Source: Tianweitania sp. UT-5YL-CI-8 (GTDB lineage Bacteria; Pseudomonadota; Alphaproteobacteria; Rhizobiales; Rhizobiaceae). Taken from it: 32,350 nucleotides of DNA. Positions 24,823 to 32,185 of this stretch are shown piece after piece (the stretch's first letter is position 1; each line of letters begins with the position of its first letter). Under the pieces are notes generated by a model. The model saw only the letters and a program-made list of their open reading frames with translations, searched no databases and was not told where the DNA came from. The translations under genes and the position numbers were made by a program. The stretch lies in the NCBI RefSeq assembly GCF_030010215.1, contig NZ_JASCRR010000029.1, forward strand, positions 1 to 32,350, in the 5' to 3' direction.

Positions 24823-25893
24823 ATGACAAAGATCGGATCATCGAATTATTTGTCGCGTCGTCAACTGCTGCAGGCGGGCGCGGGCGCGGCAGCGCTTGGC
24901 ATAATGGCGAAGGGATCTGCCTTCGCGCAGTCGCCGGCGACGGAACTACTGGTCACCGGTGGCGGCGGCGATTTCGGTACCTACCTGCAGAAGGCCTATT
25001 ATGACGGCTTCGAGGCTGCGTCGGGCATCAAGGTTAGCCCGCAGCCCTACAAGGGCCTGGCCGAACTGAAGGCCATGGTCGAGGCCAAGGCCTGGGGCCA
25101 GGCGGACGTTCTCCTGTGCTCGGCCGGCGACGCAGCAATCGCCGAAAAGCTCGGCCTGTCGGAGCCGCTTGACTTTTCGGCAATCAAGACGGACGACTTC
25201 CTGAAGGGCGCTGTCGGCAAGAACTACTTCCTGACTAACGTCGCCTCGAGCGTGCTGGCGTGGAACACCGACGCGATCAAGGCCGGGTCCGAGCCGAAGA
25301 CCTGGGTCGATTTCTTCAATCCTGCCAACAGCGCGCCGCGCGGCCTGTTCAAGAACTGGAACCAGACCTTCGAGATCGCGCTGCTCGGCGCGGGCGTGCC
25401 TATGGACAAGCTGTATCCGCTGGATGCGGAGCTTGCGCTGAAAACCCTCTCGGACATCCGCGATACCATCCGGTGGTACGAAGGCGGCGCCCAGTCGCAG
25501 CAGATGTTGGGCGGCGGCGAAGTCGACATGGCGATGCTGTGGGTCAACCGCGCCGACGGTCTAGTCACCGACGGCAAGCCGGTCAAGTACCTGAACACAA
25601 ACACGGTTCTCGACGGCGACGCCATCGTCATCCCGGCCGGCCATCCGAACAAGGACAAGGCGATGAAGTTCGCCGTGTACATGGCCACGCCGGAGCCGCA
25701 GGCGCGGCTGACCGCCTTCACGCCGCTCGGACCGTCGAACACCAAGGCGGCTCCGCTGATCGATCCGGCCAAGCTGGCGGCGACGGCCACTGCGCCCGAA
25801 TTCGCGGCCACTAACCGGTTCCAGGACTTCGCCTGGCTGGCGGAAAACGGCGACAAGCTAACCGAGATGTTCAACAAGTGGCTGTTGGGCTGA
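24823..25893 (+). CDS. Polyamine-type ABC transporter substrate-binding protein (importer 2)
   Basis: A 356-residue periplasmic binding protein with a Tat-type signal: LSRRQLLQAGAGAAALG, then cleavage probably after SAFAQ near residue 36. The mature protein begins ELLVTGGGGDFGTYLQKAYYDGF, and shows LLCSAGDAAIAEKLGL, SVLAWNTDAIKAG, PRGLFKNWNQTFEIALLGAG and VDMAMLWVNRADGLVTDGKP. It is of the PotD/AfuA-like class but clearly different in sequence from the importer 1 protein, so the two probably bind different ligands. GGGGA lies 7 bases before the ATG. It leads a four-gene operon with the order binding protein, PotB, PotC, ATPase. A strong hairpin follows the stop. Confidence 0.9.
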   Translation: MTKIGSSNYLSRRQLLQAGAGAAALGIMAKGSAFAQSPATELLVTGGGGDFGTYLQKAYYDGFEAASGIKVSPQPYKGLAELKAMVEAKAWGQADVLLCSAGDAAIAEKLGLSEPLDFSAIKTDDFLKGAVGKNYFLTNVASSVLAWNTDAIKAGSEPKTWVDFFNPANSAPRGLFKNWNQTFEIALLGAGVPMDKLYPLDAELALKTLSDIRDTIRWYEGGAQSQQMLGGGEVDMAMLWVNRADGLVTDGKPVKYLNTNTVLDGDAIVIPAGHPNKDKAMKFAVYMATPEPQARLTAFTPLGPSNTKAAPLIDPAKLAATATAPEFAATNRFQDFAWLAENGDKLTEMFNKWLLG

Positions 25894-25920
25894 TCAAGCC
25901 AACGGCCGCTGACTGCGACT

Positions 25921-25959
25921 GGAAACGCCGCGCTCCACCCGATGGAGTCTGGCGTTTCC
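25921..25959 (+). terminator. Intra-operon hairpin after the binding-protein gene (importer 2)
   Basis: A perfect 9-bp outer stem GGAAACGCC/GGCGTTTCC encloses a smaller CTCCA/TGGAG stem. It lies between the binding-protein and permease genes. No T-run follows, so stabilisation or partial termination of the upstream message is more likely than full termination. Confidence 0.6.
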
Positions 25960-25988
25960 GCTGCTGCGTTTGATCTACGGAGAAGGCA

Positions 25989-26837
25989 ATGGGTGGCAAG
26001 GCCTGGACCCCTGAATATTCGCTGAAATTCCTGATCCTGCTGCCGCTTCTGTTCCTTGTGCCGACCTTCTTGTTGCCGCTCGGGATCGTTGTATACAGAA
26101 GCGTCGGCGGATCGGCCCTCGACACGCGATACTTCGCTGAAATCTTCTCGAATTCGATTTATCTCTACGTCCTGCTGCAGACGTTCAAAACGGCTGGTTT
26201 GAGCACCATGCTGGCACTGCTCATCGGCTTCCCCATCGCCCATGTCATCACCCGGGCACGTGGTTTCTGGGGCGCCATCGCCTTCGCCTGCGTTATGGTT
26301 CCGCTGTGGACCAGCGTGGTGACACGCACCTATGCGTGGATCGCGCTCCTGGGCCGTCGCGGCCTTGTGAACCAGACGCTGATCGACACCGGCCTGTTCG
26401 ATCAGCCCTTGTCGCTGATTTACAACCCGCTCGCCGTCCAAGTTGGCATGGTGCAGGTGCTGCTGCCTATGATGATCCTGCCCATTTTGAGTTCGATGCG
26501 CCAGATGGATCAGACCAAGCTGATGGCCTCCGCAATTCTGGGGGCCAACCCCCTGCGCACCTTTATCCATATCTACGTGCCGATGTGCCTGTCGGGCGTC
26601 ATGGCGGGGTCGGTGCTGGTATTCATCACTGCGCTCGGATTCTACGTCACGCCGGCGCTGCTGGGCGGCGACACCAACATGATGATGGCCGTGCTGATCG
26701 AGCAGCAGGTGACGAAGACGCTAAATTGGCCCCTGGCCTCCGCCTTGGCGACGGTGCTGCTGCTGATGGTTCTCCTCAGCCTGCTGTTCGTCTGGCAGAT
26801 AGCCCGGTTGCGCAATGTGAAGCTGGGGGTCGCATGA
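25989..26837 (+). CDS. PotB-type ABC permease (importer 2)
   Basis: A 282-residue inner-membrane permease with about six hydrophobic segments, the first at FLILLPLLFLVPTFLLPLGIV. The EAA-like loop near 178-200 reads LMASAILGANPLRTFIHIYVPM. GGAG lies upstream of the ATG at normal spacing. Its stop overlaps the start of the next permease by 4 bases (ATGA), so the two subunits are translationally coupled. Confidence 0.94.
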   Translation: MGGKAWTPEYSLKFLILLPLLFLVPTFLLPLGIVVYRSVGGSALDTRYFAEIFSNSIYLYVLLQTFKTAGLSTMLALLIGFPIAHVITRARGFWGAIAFACVMVPLWTSVVTRTYAWIALLGRRGLVNQTLIDTGLFDQPLSLIYNPLAVQVGMVQVLLPMMILPILSSMRQMDQTKLMASAILGANPLRTFIHIYVPMCLSGVMAGSVLVFITALGFYVTPALLGGDTNMMMAVLIEQQVTKTLNWPLASALATVLLLMVLLSLLFVWQIARLRNVKLGVA

Positions 26838-27658
26838 ACTGGACGCTGTTCGACCGCATCGCGAAACTAGTGACGATCGGCTTCTCCGTCTTCGGGCTGG
26901 TCTACCTGCTCACGCCCATCCTCGTTATCGTGCCGATCTCCTTCAGCGCTGACCGCTTCTTCAGTCTCCCCATGCACGACATATCCTTCCAGTGGTATGA
27001 CCGCCTCTGGAACAGTACGGGCTACCTGCTGGCCTTTACCAACACTGTGATCGTCGGCGTCGTCACGGCGCTGATTGCCGTGGTGCTAGGCACTCTGGCG
27101 GCGCTTGCCGTGGTGCGCGGCAACGTCGTCTTCGGCCGCGTGATCTCCGGCCTCGTCATGGCGCCGCTCGTCATGCCGCAGATCATCCTGGCGATCGGTG
27201 TCTTCCCGGTGGTGGCGAGCCTCGGCATGCTGGGGTCCAAGCTCGCGGTAGCGGCTGTGCACGCCGCCGTTGCCACCTCCCTGGTCTTCACGACGGTGTC
27301 GTCAGCGTTGCGCGGATACAGCCCCAACATGGAACTCAGCGCGATGACGCTAGGGGCGGGCCACATTCACACCTTCTGGCATGTCACCTTCCCAATGATC
27401 CGCCTGGGCATGATGGTCGGAGCGATCTTCGCCTTCGCCTTCTCCTTCGATGAGATCATCATCGCGCTTTTTCTAACCGACGCTTCTTCCGTCACGCTTC
27501 CGGTCTATATGTGGAACGAGATACGCTTCCAGATGGATCCCACGATCGCCGCCGCTTCGGCTGTCGCGATCGTCTTTTCGCTCAGTCTCCTGAGCGCCGT
27601 GGCGCTGCTGCAGCGAGCCGGCCGAAACCAGAAATCCAGCACAGAGACGAAACTATGA
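26834..27658 (+). CDS. PotC-type ABC permease (importer 2)
   Basis: A 274-residue inner-membrane permease with about six helices (first at IGFSVFGLVYLLTPILVIVPI). The EAA-like loop reads ELSAMTLGAGHIHTFWHVTFPMIRLGM near residue 173. Both ends overlap neighbours by ATGA: the PotB-type gene before and the ATPase gene after. The start was fixed by that overlap; the open frame reaches far upstream but only as a shadow of the PotB-type gene. Confidence 0.93.
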   Translation: MNWTLFDRIAKLVTIGFSVFGLVYLLTPILVIVPISFSADRFFSLPMHDISFQWYDRLWNSTGYLLAFTNTVIVGVVTALIAVVLGTLAALAVVRGNVVFGRVISGLVMAPLVMPQIILAIGVFPVVASLGMLGSKLAVAAVHAAVATSLVFTTVSSALRGYSPNMELSAMTLGAGHIHTFWHVTFPMIRLGMMVGAIFAFAFSFDEIIIALFLTDASSVTLPVYMWNEIRFQMDPTIAAASAVAIVFSLSLLSAVALLQRAGRNQKSSTETKL

Positions 27659-28797
27659 ACGCGGCTGTCAGCGAAAAATCCCGGATCGTCTCCAGGCCGG
27701 TTGGCCGGGTGGAGGGGCAGTCGAACGGTCAGCCCATCGACTATATCGGCATCTGCAAGCGCTACGGAACGGCCTTGGCGCTTAAGCCGACCGACCTGCG
27801 CATTGAGGCCGGCGAATTCTTTTCCATCATCGGTCCGAGCGGCTCGGGCAAGACAACGCTACTCGGGCTGACGGCCGGCTTCATTGCCGCGAGCGAAGGC
27901 CACATCAAGATCGGCGGCGTTAATATCGAAGGCGTTCCGCCCTTCAAGCGCAACATCGGCATGGTGTTCCAGAACTATTCGCTTTTCCCCCACAAGACCG
28001 TCGGCCAGAACATCGCGTTTCCACTGCAGATGCGGGGCGTGCCGAAGCGCGAGATCGCGTCCCGCGTGGAAAGCGCGCTGCGTCTGGTGCGTTTGGAAAA
28101 TGTCACCGATCGCCACCCCAACGCGCTTTCCGGTGGACAGCAGCAGCGGGTCGCGCTCGCCCGAGCATCCGTCTACAATCCCTCGCTAATGGTCATGGAT
28201 GAACCGCTGAGCGCCCTCGACAAGAATCTGCGCGAAGAAATGCAGTATGAGATCAAGCAGCTTCACGCGAAGCTGGGTTGCACGGTGCTCTACGTCACGC
28301 ACGACCAGGGCGAGGCTGCCTCGATGGCAAGACGCATCGCCATCATGAACGCCGGTGAAATCGTACAGATCGGCTCCGCCAGAGAGCTTTACCGCAACCC
28401 GCAGAACCGATTTGTCGCCGCGTTCCTGGGCCAGGCCAACCTGTTGCCGGTGGCGGGGCTGGAGCCCTTGGGGAGCGGCGCTGTCGCGACCACCCAGTTC
28501 GGCGACCGGCTGGTATCGACGAAGGGCTACGAAGGCAAGGGTGCCAGCTGGCTCTGTGTCCGCCCGGAAGCGATGCGGATCACGGCGGCGAAACCCGATA
28601 CGGATAACGTCGTCAAGGGCGTAGTTGTGGATTCGACCTTCATGAACGGCGTCCAGCGCCACCGCGTCAACATTCACGATCGGCTGGTGGTCGAACAGTT
28701 CGAGCAGATACTGAGCGCCTCGTATACGCCGGAAATCGGCACCGAGGTCTATCTTGGTTGGCGGGCGGAGGACACGCTGGTGATCGGTGACAGCTAG
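27655..28797 (+). CDS. PotA-type ABC transporter ATPase (importer 2)
   Basis: A 380-residue ATPase. An N-terminal extension of about 30 residues precedes IDYIGICKRYGTALAL. Walker A is GPSGSGKTT, the Q-loop is in MVFQNYSLFPHKTVGQN, the signature is LSGGQQQRVALARA, Walker B is LMVMDEPLSALD and the H-loop is VTHDQGEA. A TOBE-type C-terminal domain follows. The start overlaps the PotC-type stop by 4 bases (ATGA). It closes operon 2, whereas importer 1 has its ATPase second, so the two operons are not simple duplicates. A bidirectional terminator follows. Confidence 0.95.
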   Translation: MNAAVSEKSRIVSRPVGRVEGQSNGQPIDYIGICKRYGTALALKPTDLRIEAGEFFSIIGPSGSGKTTLLGLTAGFIAASEGHIKIGGVNIEGVPPFKRNIGMVFQNYSLFPHKTVGQNIAFPLQMRGVPKREIASRVESALRLVRLENVTDRHPNALSGGQQQRVALARASVYNPSLMVMDEPLSALDKNLREEMQYEIKQLHAKLGCTVLYVTHDQGEAASMARRIAIMNAGEIVQIGSARELYRNPQNRFVAAFLGQANLLPVAGLEPLGSGAVATTQFGDRLVSTKGYEGKGASWLCVRPEAMRITAAKPDTDNVVKGVVVDSTFMNGVQRHRVNIHDRLVVEQFEQILSASYTPEIGTEVYLGWRAEDTLVIGDS

Positions 28798-28858
28798 AAC
28801 CTTCTGATTCAGCGGCTCGGCTTGGAGGCCGCCCGCTATACGGCGAAACAAAAAGGGC

Positions 28859-28878
28859 CGAACCGGTTTTCCGGTTCG
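28859..28878. terminator. Bidirectional terminator between convergent units
   Basis: A perfect 8-bp stem CGAACCGG/CCGGTTCG with a TTTT loop lies between the importer 2 ATPase stop (28797) and the flavin reductase stop (28911). On the minus strand it is followed by TTTTTGTTT; on the plus strand by a shorter TTTT. It suits termination of both converging transcripts, better for the minus strand. Confidence 0.65.
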
Positions 28879-28910
28879 ACGCTTTTGCGGAGAAACAGTT
28901 GGAAACTGGT

Positions 28911-29432
28911 TCAGATAGCGGACACTGAATGAAATGACCGCTTGAAGTAGACAAGTGGCTCGCCGCCGGCATGCTCCATGTCGAGCACGTCGCCGATGAT
29001 GATCTCATGGTCGCCGCCCGGCAGGATCGAATGAACGTCGCAGGTGATGCTCGCGAGGGCACCGTCTATGATGGGCAAGCCCCACTGGGAAATCCTGTGC
29101 CTGACCGAGTTGAGTTTGTCGCCGGACTTGCTGGCCAACTGCATGGCGATGCCTTCTTGTGAACTCGTGAGGAAGTTGATGCAGAACCGGCCGAGGTCCT
29201 TGATGACGGGCAAGGTCACCGATCGTCTATCGACCGAGATGAGGAATTGCATCGGAACAAGCGAAAGCGTGATCACGGCACTCATGGTGAGGCCGTGCAG
29301 CTTGCCATCGCAGCCGACCGCTGTGATCACGGCAACCCCGGAAGGCCAATGGCTAGCGATGTCTTTGTAGAGCGCCAAGTCGGTTGTGGCGCTTGGTCGG
29401 GTACCCACGGACAAAGCCGTATTTGCATACAT
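28911..29432 (-). CDS. Flavin reductase (FMN reductase family, RutF/HpaC-like)
   Basis: A 173-residue flavin reductase-domain protein that uses NAD(P)H to make reduced flavin for two-component monooxygenases. Landmarks are HWPSGVAVITAVGCDGKLHGLTMSAVITLSL near residue 30, PMQFLISVDRRSVTLPVI, and the C-terminal DVLDMEHAGGEPLVYFKRSF. Length is normal. AAGGAA lies 6 bases before the ATG. It is divergent from a LysR regulator, across a 92-base spacer. It is the natural partner for the NtaA-type monooxygenase at 22727-24046, although the two are separated by importer 2; that pairing is inference. Confidence 0.9.
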   Translation of the reverse strand: MYANTALSVGTRPSATTDLALYKDIASHWPSGVAVITAVGCDGKLHGLTMSAVITLSLVPMQFLISVDRRSVTLPVIKDLGRFCINFLTSSQEGIAMQLASKSGDKLNSVRHRISQWGLPIIDGALASITCDVHSILPGGDHEIIIGDVLDMEHAGGEPLVYFKRSFHSVSAI

Positions 29433-29473
29433 GTCAGGTTCCTTATCTCGTTGTTGCCTGATCTAGCGGTATT

Positions 29474-29484
29474 CAAGAACCTTG
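29474..29484. promoter_or_regulatory. Possible LysR-type binding site
   Basis: A short inverted repeat CAAG-AAC-CTTG lies in the divergent spacer between the flavin reductase and the LysR gene. LysR proteins usually bind such interrupted dyads in the shared promoter. The repeat is only 4+4 bases, so chance is not excluded. Confidence 0.25.
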
Positions 29485-29524
29485 GTAAACTTGCATAAAA
29501 ATCGGGTCGCCATTAGTTTTGGTT

Positions 29525-30472
29525 ATGCCAAGCTTCCGCAGGACAATACCGCCGCTAGCATCTCTCGTCGCCTTTGATGCGTCCGCACGCCTGCTCAGCT
29601 TCACGCGCGCTGCGTATGAGTTGGGCGTCACGCAGGCTGCCATAAGCCGTCAGATCCGGGAGCTCGAGGAATTCCTAGGAACCCCCCTTTTCAAGAGGGG
29701 TTATCGCTCCCTCGAATTGACTGAAGCGGGCCTGATTTTGAATTCGGGGCTGTCCATGCAACTGGGAGCTATCGCTACGCTTTGCGAGCGTGTCCGCGCC
29801 ACGCAGGACCCGGAAGCCATTGTGGTCGGTATGACCAGCGCTTTCGGGACGAACTGGCTCACGCCAAGGCTGCCAGAGTTCCGCCAGTTGTATCCGGACA
29901 TTGAGCTGCGCCTCGCCGTGGCCGATGAAATCGTCGATCTGGCACGGCAGCGCATCGATATCAGCATACGCTATGGCGGTGGCCGCTGGCCCGGCCTCCG
30001 GTCCGAGTTCCTGATCCATGCCTATGATATGCCCGTCTGCAGCCCTTCTTACTGGCGCGGACGCGAGCGGCCAACCAAGCCGGAAGCGCTGCTGGGCGAG
30101 GTGCTGATCTGGCTGGAAGGGCCGCCGGTCTTCATGGGCAGCCAGTGGGTGGATTGGTTTGCCGCACACGGCGTCAATGATCGCACCGCCAAGCGCGGAT
30201 TCACGGTCAACAACTTCACCATGCAGATCCAGGCTGCGCTGAGCGGGCAGGGTATCGCACTGGCGGGCTTCCCCCTGATCGATGACCTGCTGGAGAATGG
30301 TTTGCTGGTTTCTGCGATTGACCTAGAGCCAGTGAAGGTTCCCGGCGGGTATTTCGTCGTCGAGCCGGAAGACAGTACATCGTCGCAAAATTGCCAGCGC
30401 TTCAGAAAGTGGCTGTTTGACCGGGCCGAACGCGACGCCCTGGTAAGGAGAAGTCGCGACTCGGCTCAATGA
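29525..30472 (+). CDS. LysR-family transcriptional regulator
   Basis: A 315-residue LysR-type regulator. The winged HTH lies at about 10-70 (LASLVAFDASARLLSFTRAAYELGVTQ, then ISRQIRELEEFLGTPLFKRG). The periplasmic-binding-like effector domain spans about 95-300, with VGMTSAFGTNWLTPRLPEF and IDISIRYGGGRWPGL, as in GcvA-type members. The start was taken at ATG 29525; a TTG at 29519 is in frame. The RBS is poor. It is divergent from the flavin reductase, which it probably controls. Its 3' end overlaps the convergent GMC gene by 7 bases. Confidence 0.92.
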   Translation: MPSFRRTIPPLASLVAFDASARLLSFTRAAYELGVTQAAISRQIRELEEFLGTPLFKRGYRSLELTEAGLILNSGLSMQLGAIATLCERVRATQDPEAIVVGMTSAFGTNWLTPRLPEFRQLYPDIELRLAVADEIVDLARQRIDISIRYGGGRWPGLRSEFLIHAYDMPVCSPSYWRGRERPTKPEALLGEVLIWLEGPPVFMGSQWVDWFAAHGVNDRTAKRGFTVNNFTMQIQAALSGQGIALAGFPLIDDLLENGLLVSAIDLEPVKVPGGYFVVEPEDSTSSQNCQRFRKWLFDRAERDALVRRSRDSAQ

Positions 30473-32076
30473 AGGGTGTCGAGATGATCCGCCACCCGCA
30501 GAGCGTTCGCGGCGATGGTCAGCGAAGGGTTCGTGCCCGAACTGGTAGGCAGGAACGAGCCGTCGACCACATAGAGATTGTCCAACTCGTGCGCACGGTT
30601 GTAGCGGTCCAGCACGCTGGTGCTCGGGTCGTCACCAAAGCGGCATGTGCCGCAGACATGCCCCAGCGTGGCGTTGAGCCCGGCCCGGAAAATCGATTTG
30701 TAGCGATGACCGCGCAGAATATCGGTGAGTTGGCCGCGGAACTCGCGCAGGCGCTGCTGATCGTAGGGCTTTATCTCGTAAAACAGTTCGATGCTGTTGC
30801 CGCTTCTGGAGAGCGTCACCCGGTTTGACTGGAACGGCAGATCTTCCAGAAAGGCCGCGAAGACATAGGTGCCGGACAGCATCGTTCGGATTCTGAATTC
30901 GACCGCCGGTCGGATCAGCGGGAACAGGTGGGCCAGCGGCGGCCACAGGGTTCGGAGCTCTTCCCGGAAGAACTTGGCGATGGTGCTCGCTGGCGGCAGC
31001 CTGCCGTTGGACTGGACCGTGCCCATCTTCCTTCCGTTGGTGAGATAGAGATCGTTGAAGGCAATCTGCTTGAGAAAGCCATCGGCTGGCGACGCCTTGG
31101 GATAGACGAGATAGTAGTCAAGCAGATGCCGCATGACGTTGCGGCCGACCTGATCGGAGCCGTTGGCGAGGCCGCCTTTGGCCTTTTCGCCGGAGTTGAG
31201 GAGCAAAGCCGCCGAACGGATCGCCCCAGCTGCAAGCACGACTGTCCGGGCCGACAGCCTGATGCGCTTGCCCCGCCAAACCGCGTTGACGCCACTGACC
31301 CTGCCGCCCTCCGTTTCCAGGGAGACGACCTCGCATTCTGAAAGCATCTCGGCGCCCTCGTCGCGCAGGGCCGGTTCGAGACAGGCGGTGACGCTGTCGC
31401 GCTTGCATCGCTTTTCGCAGATGAAACCGATGCATTCGTGGCAGCCTTCGACATAGTCGCAGGCCATCGGCAACTGGTAGGGGTGAAGTCCCTGCTTCTC
31501 GAAGCGATTCACCAGCTCGCTGCTGGCGGGCGCCAGCGGCGGCGGCGCAATGATGCCGCCCGGACTCTGGTCAGGGTGCAGGGGGTCCTTTGTCGCCCGC
31601 ACGCGGTAGATTTCCTCGACCTGCGTGTAGTAGGGGGCCAGATCCTCGTAGCCGATCGGCCATGTCTCCGGAATGTTGGCCTCGGGGCAGTCGCGATAAT
31701 ACCGCTTGGGCGCGAAATCCGACGGAAAGAATCGCTCCAGAACCATGCCGTAAAGCGCGCTGCTGCCGCCGGTGCCGATGCCCAGCACGGGACGTATCTG
31801 TTGCGGCTGGCCGGACGTCACGTCGAAGATGTCCGTGCCCCAGCGCCCCGCCCTCTTCAACTGATCGGGCGTGCCCTGCTTGCCGTCGGTGAGCACGTCC
31901 AGCCAGTCGCCCTCCAGAACGTCCGGCGCGGTAAGGTAGGAGCGCCCCGCCTCGCAGAACAGCACCGAATGGCCCATTTTGGCCAGACGATGGCCGATGG
32001 TCGCGCCGCCCATCCCTGTTCCGACGACGATAAAGTCCCAAAGCCGGGCAGCAGGATCATTCGCAACAGATGACAT
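30466..32076 (-). CDS. GMC-family oxidoreductase with a cysteine cluster
   Basis: A 536-residue GMC-type flavoprotein, distant from the one at 6561-8159. The FAD-binding GTGMGG is at 19-24 and E42 (FCEAG) follows. GIGTGGSSALYGM near 99-111 is the second FAD contact. The catalytic pair is H473 (GHVCGTCRFG) and N516 (GTNPSLT). Cys206, 212, 215, 220 and 224 form a cluster in the part where many relatives with GTCR-type active sites carry conserved cysteines; whether a metal or Fe-S centre is bound cannot be told from sequence. No signal peptide is seen. The RBS is weak. Relatives include cholesterol-oxidase-like and sugar or alcohol dehydrogenases. It may be controlled with the flavin reductase by the LysR protein, but it has its own promoter region. 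Confidence 0.92.
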   Translation of the reverse strand: MSSVANDPAARLWDFIVVGTGMGGATIGHRLAKMGHSVLFCEAGRSYLTAPDVLEGDWLDVLTDGKQGTPDQLKRAGRWGTDIFDVTSGQPQQIRPVLGIGTGGSSALYGMVLERFFPSDFAPKRYYRDCPEANIPETWPIGYEDLAPYYTQVEEIYRVRATKDPLHPDQSPGGIIAPPPLAPASSELVNRFEKQGLHPYQLPMACDYVEGCHECIGFICEKRCKRDSVTACLEPALRDEGAEMLSECEVVSLETEGGRVSGVNAVWRGKRIRLSARTVVLAAGAIRSAALLLNSGEKAKGGLANGSDQVGRNVMRHLLDYYLVYPKASPADGFLKQIAFNDLYLTNGRKMGTVQSNGRLPPASTIAKFFREELRTLWPPLAHLFPLIRPAVEFRIRTMLSGTYVFAAFLEDLPFQSNRVTLSRSGNSIELFYEIKPYDQQRLREFRGQLTDILRGHRYKSIFRAGLNATLGHVCGTCRFGDDPSTSVLDRYNRAHELDNLYVVDGSFLPTSSGTNPSLTIAANALRVADHLDTLH

Positions 32077-32185
32077 CGGAGATTCCCAAAAGGCAGTGGT
32101 GAAGTTGGCTTAAGTCAGTTCTTGGCCGAGTTCAACGACGATCTCCTGTCCAGGACTACGGTTGGAATCCTGCGGCGACACCGGC

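Noticed and set aside
25224-26570. Minus-strand open frame of 448 codons
   Set aside because: Antisense to importer 2 genes and spans their intergenic hairpin; low-complexity His/Gln-rich shadow.
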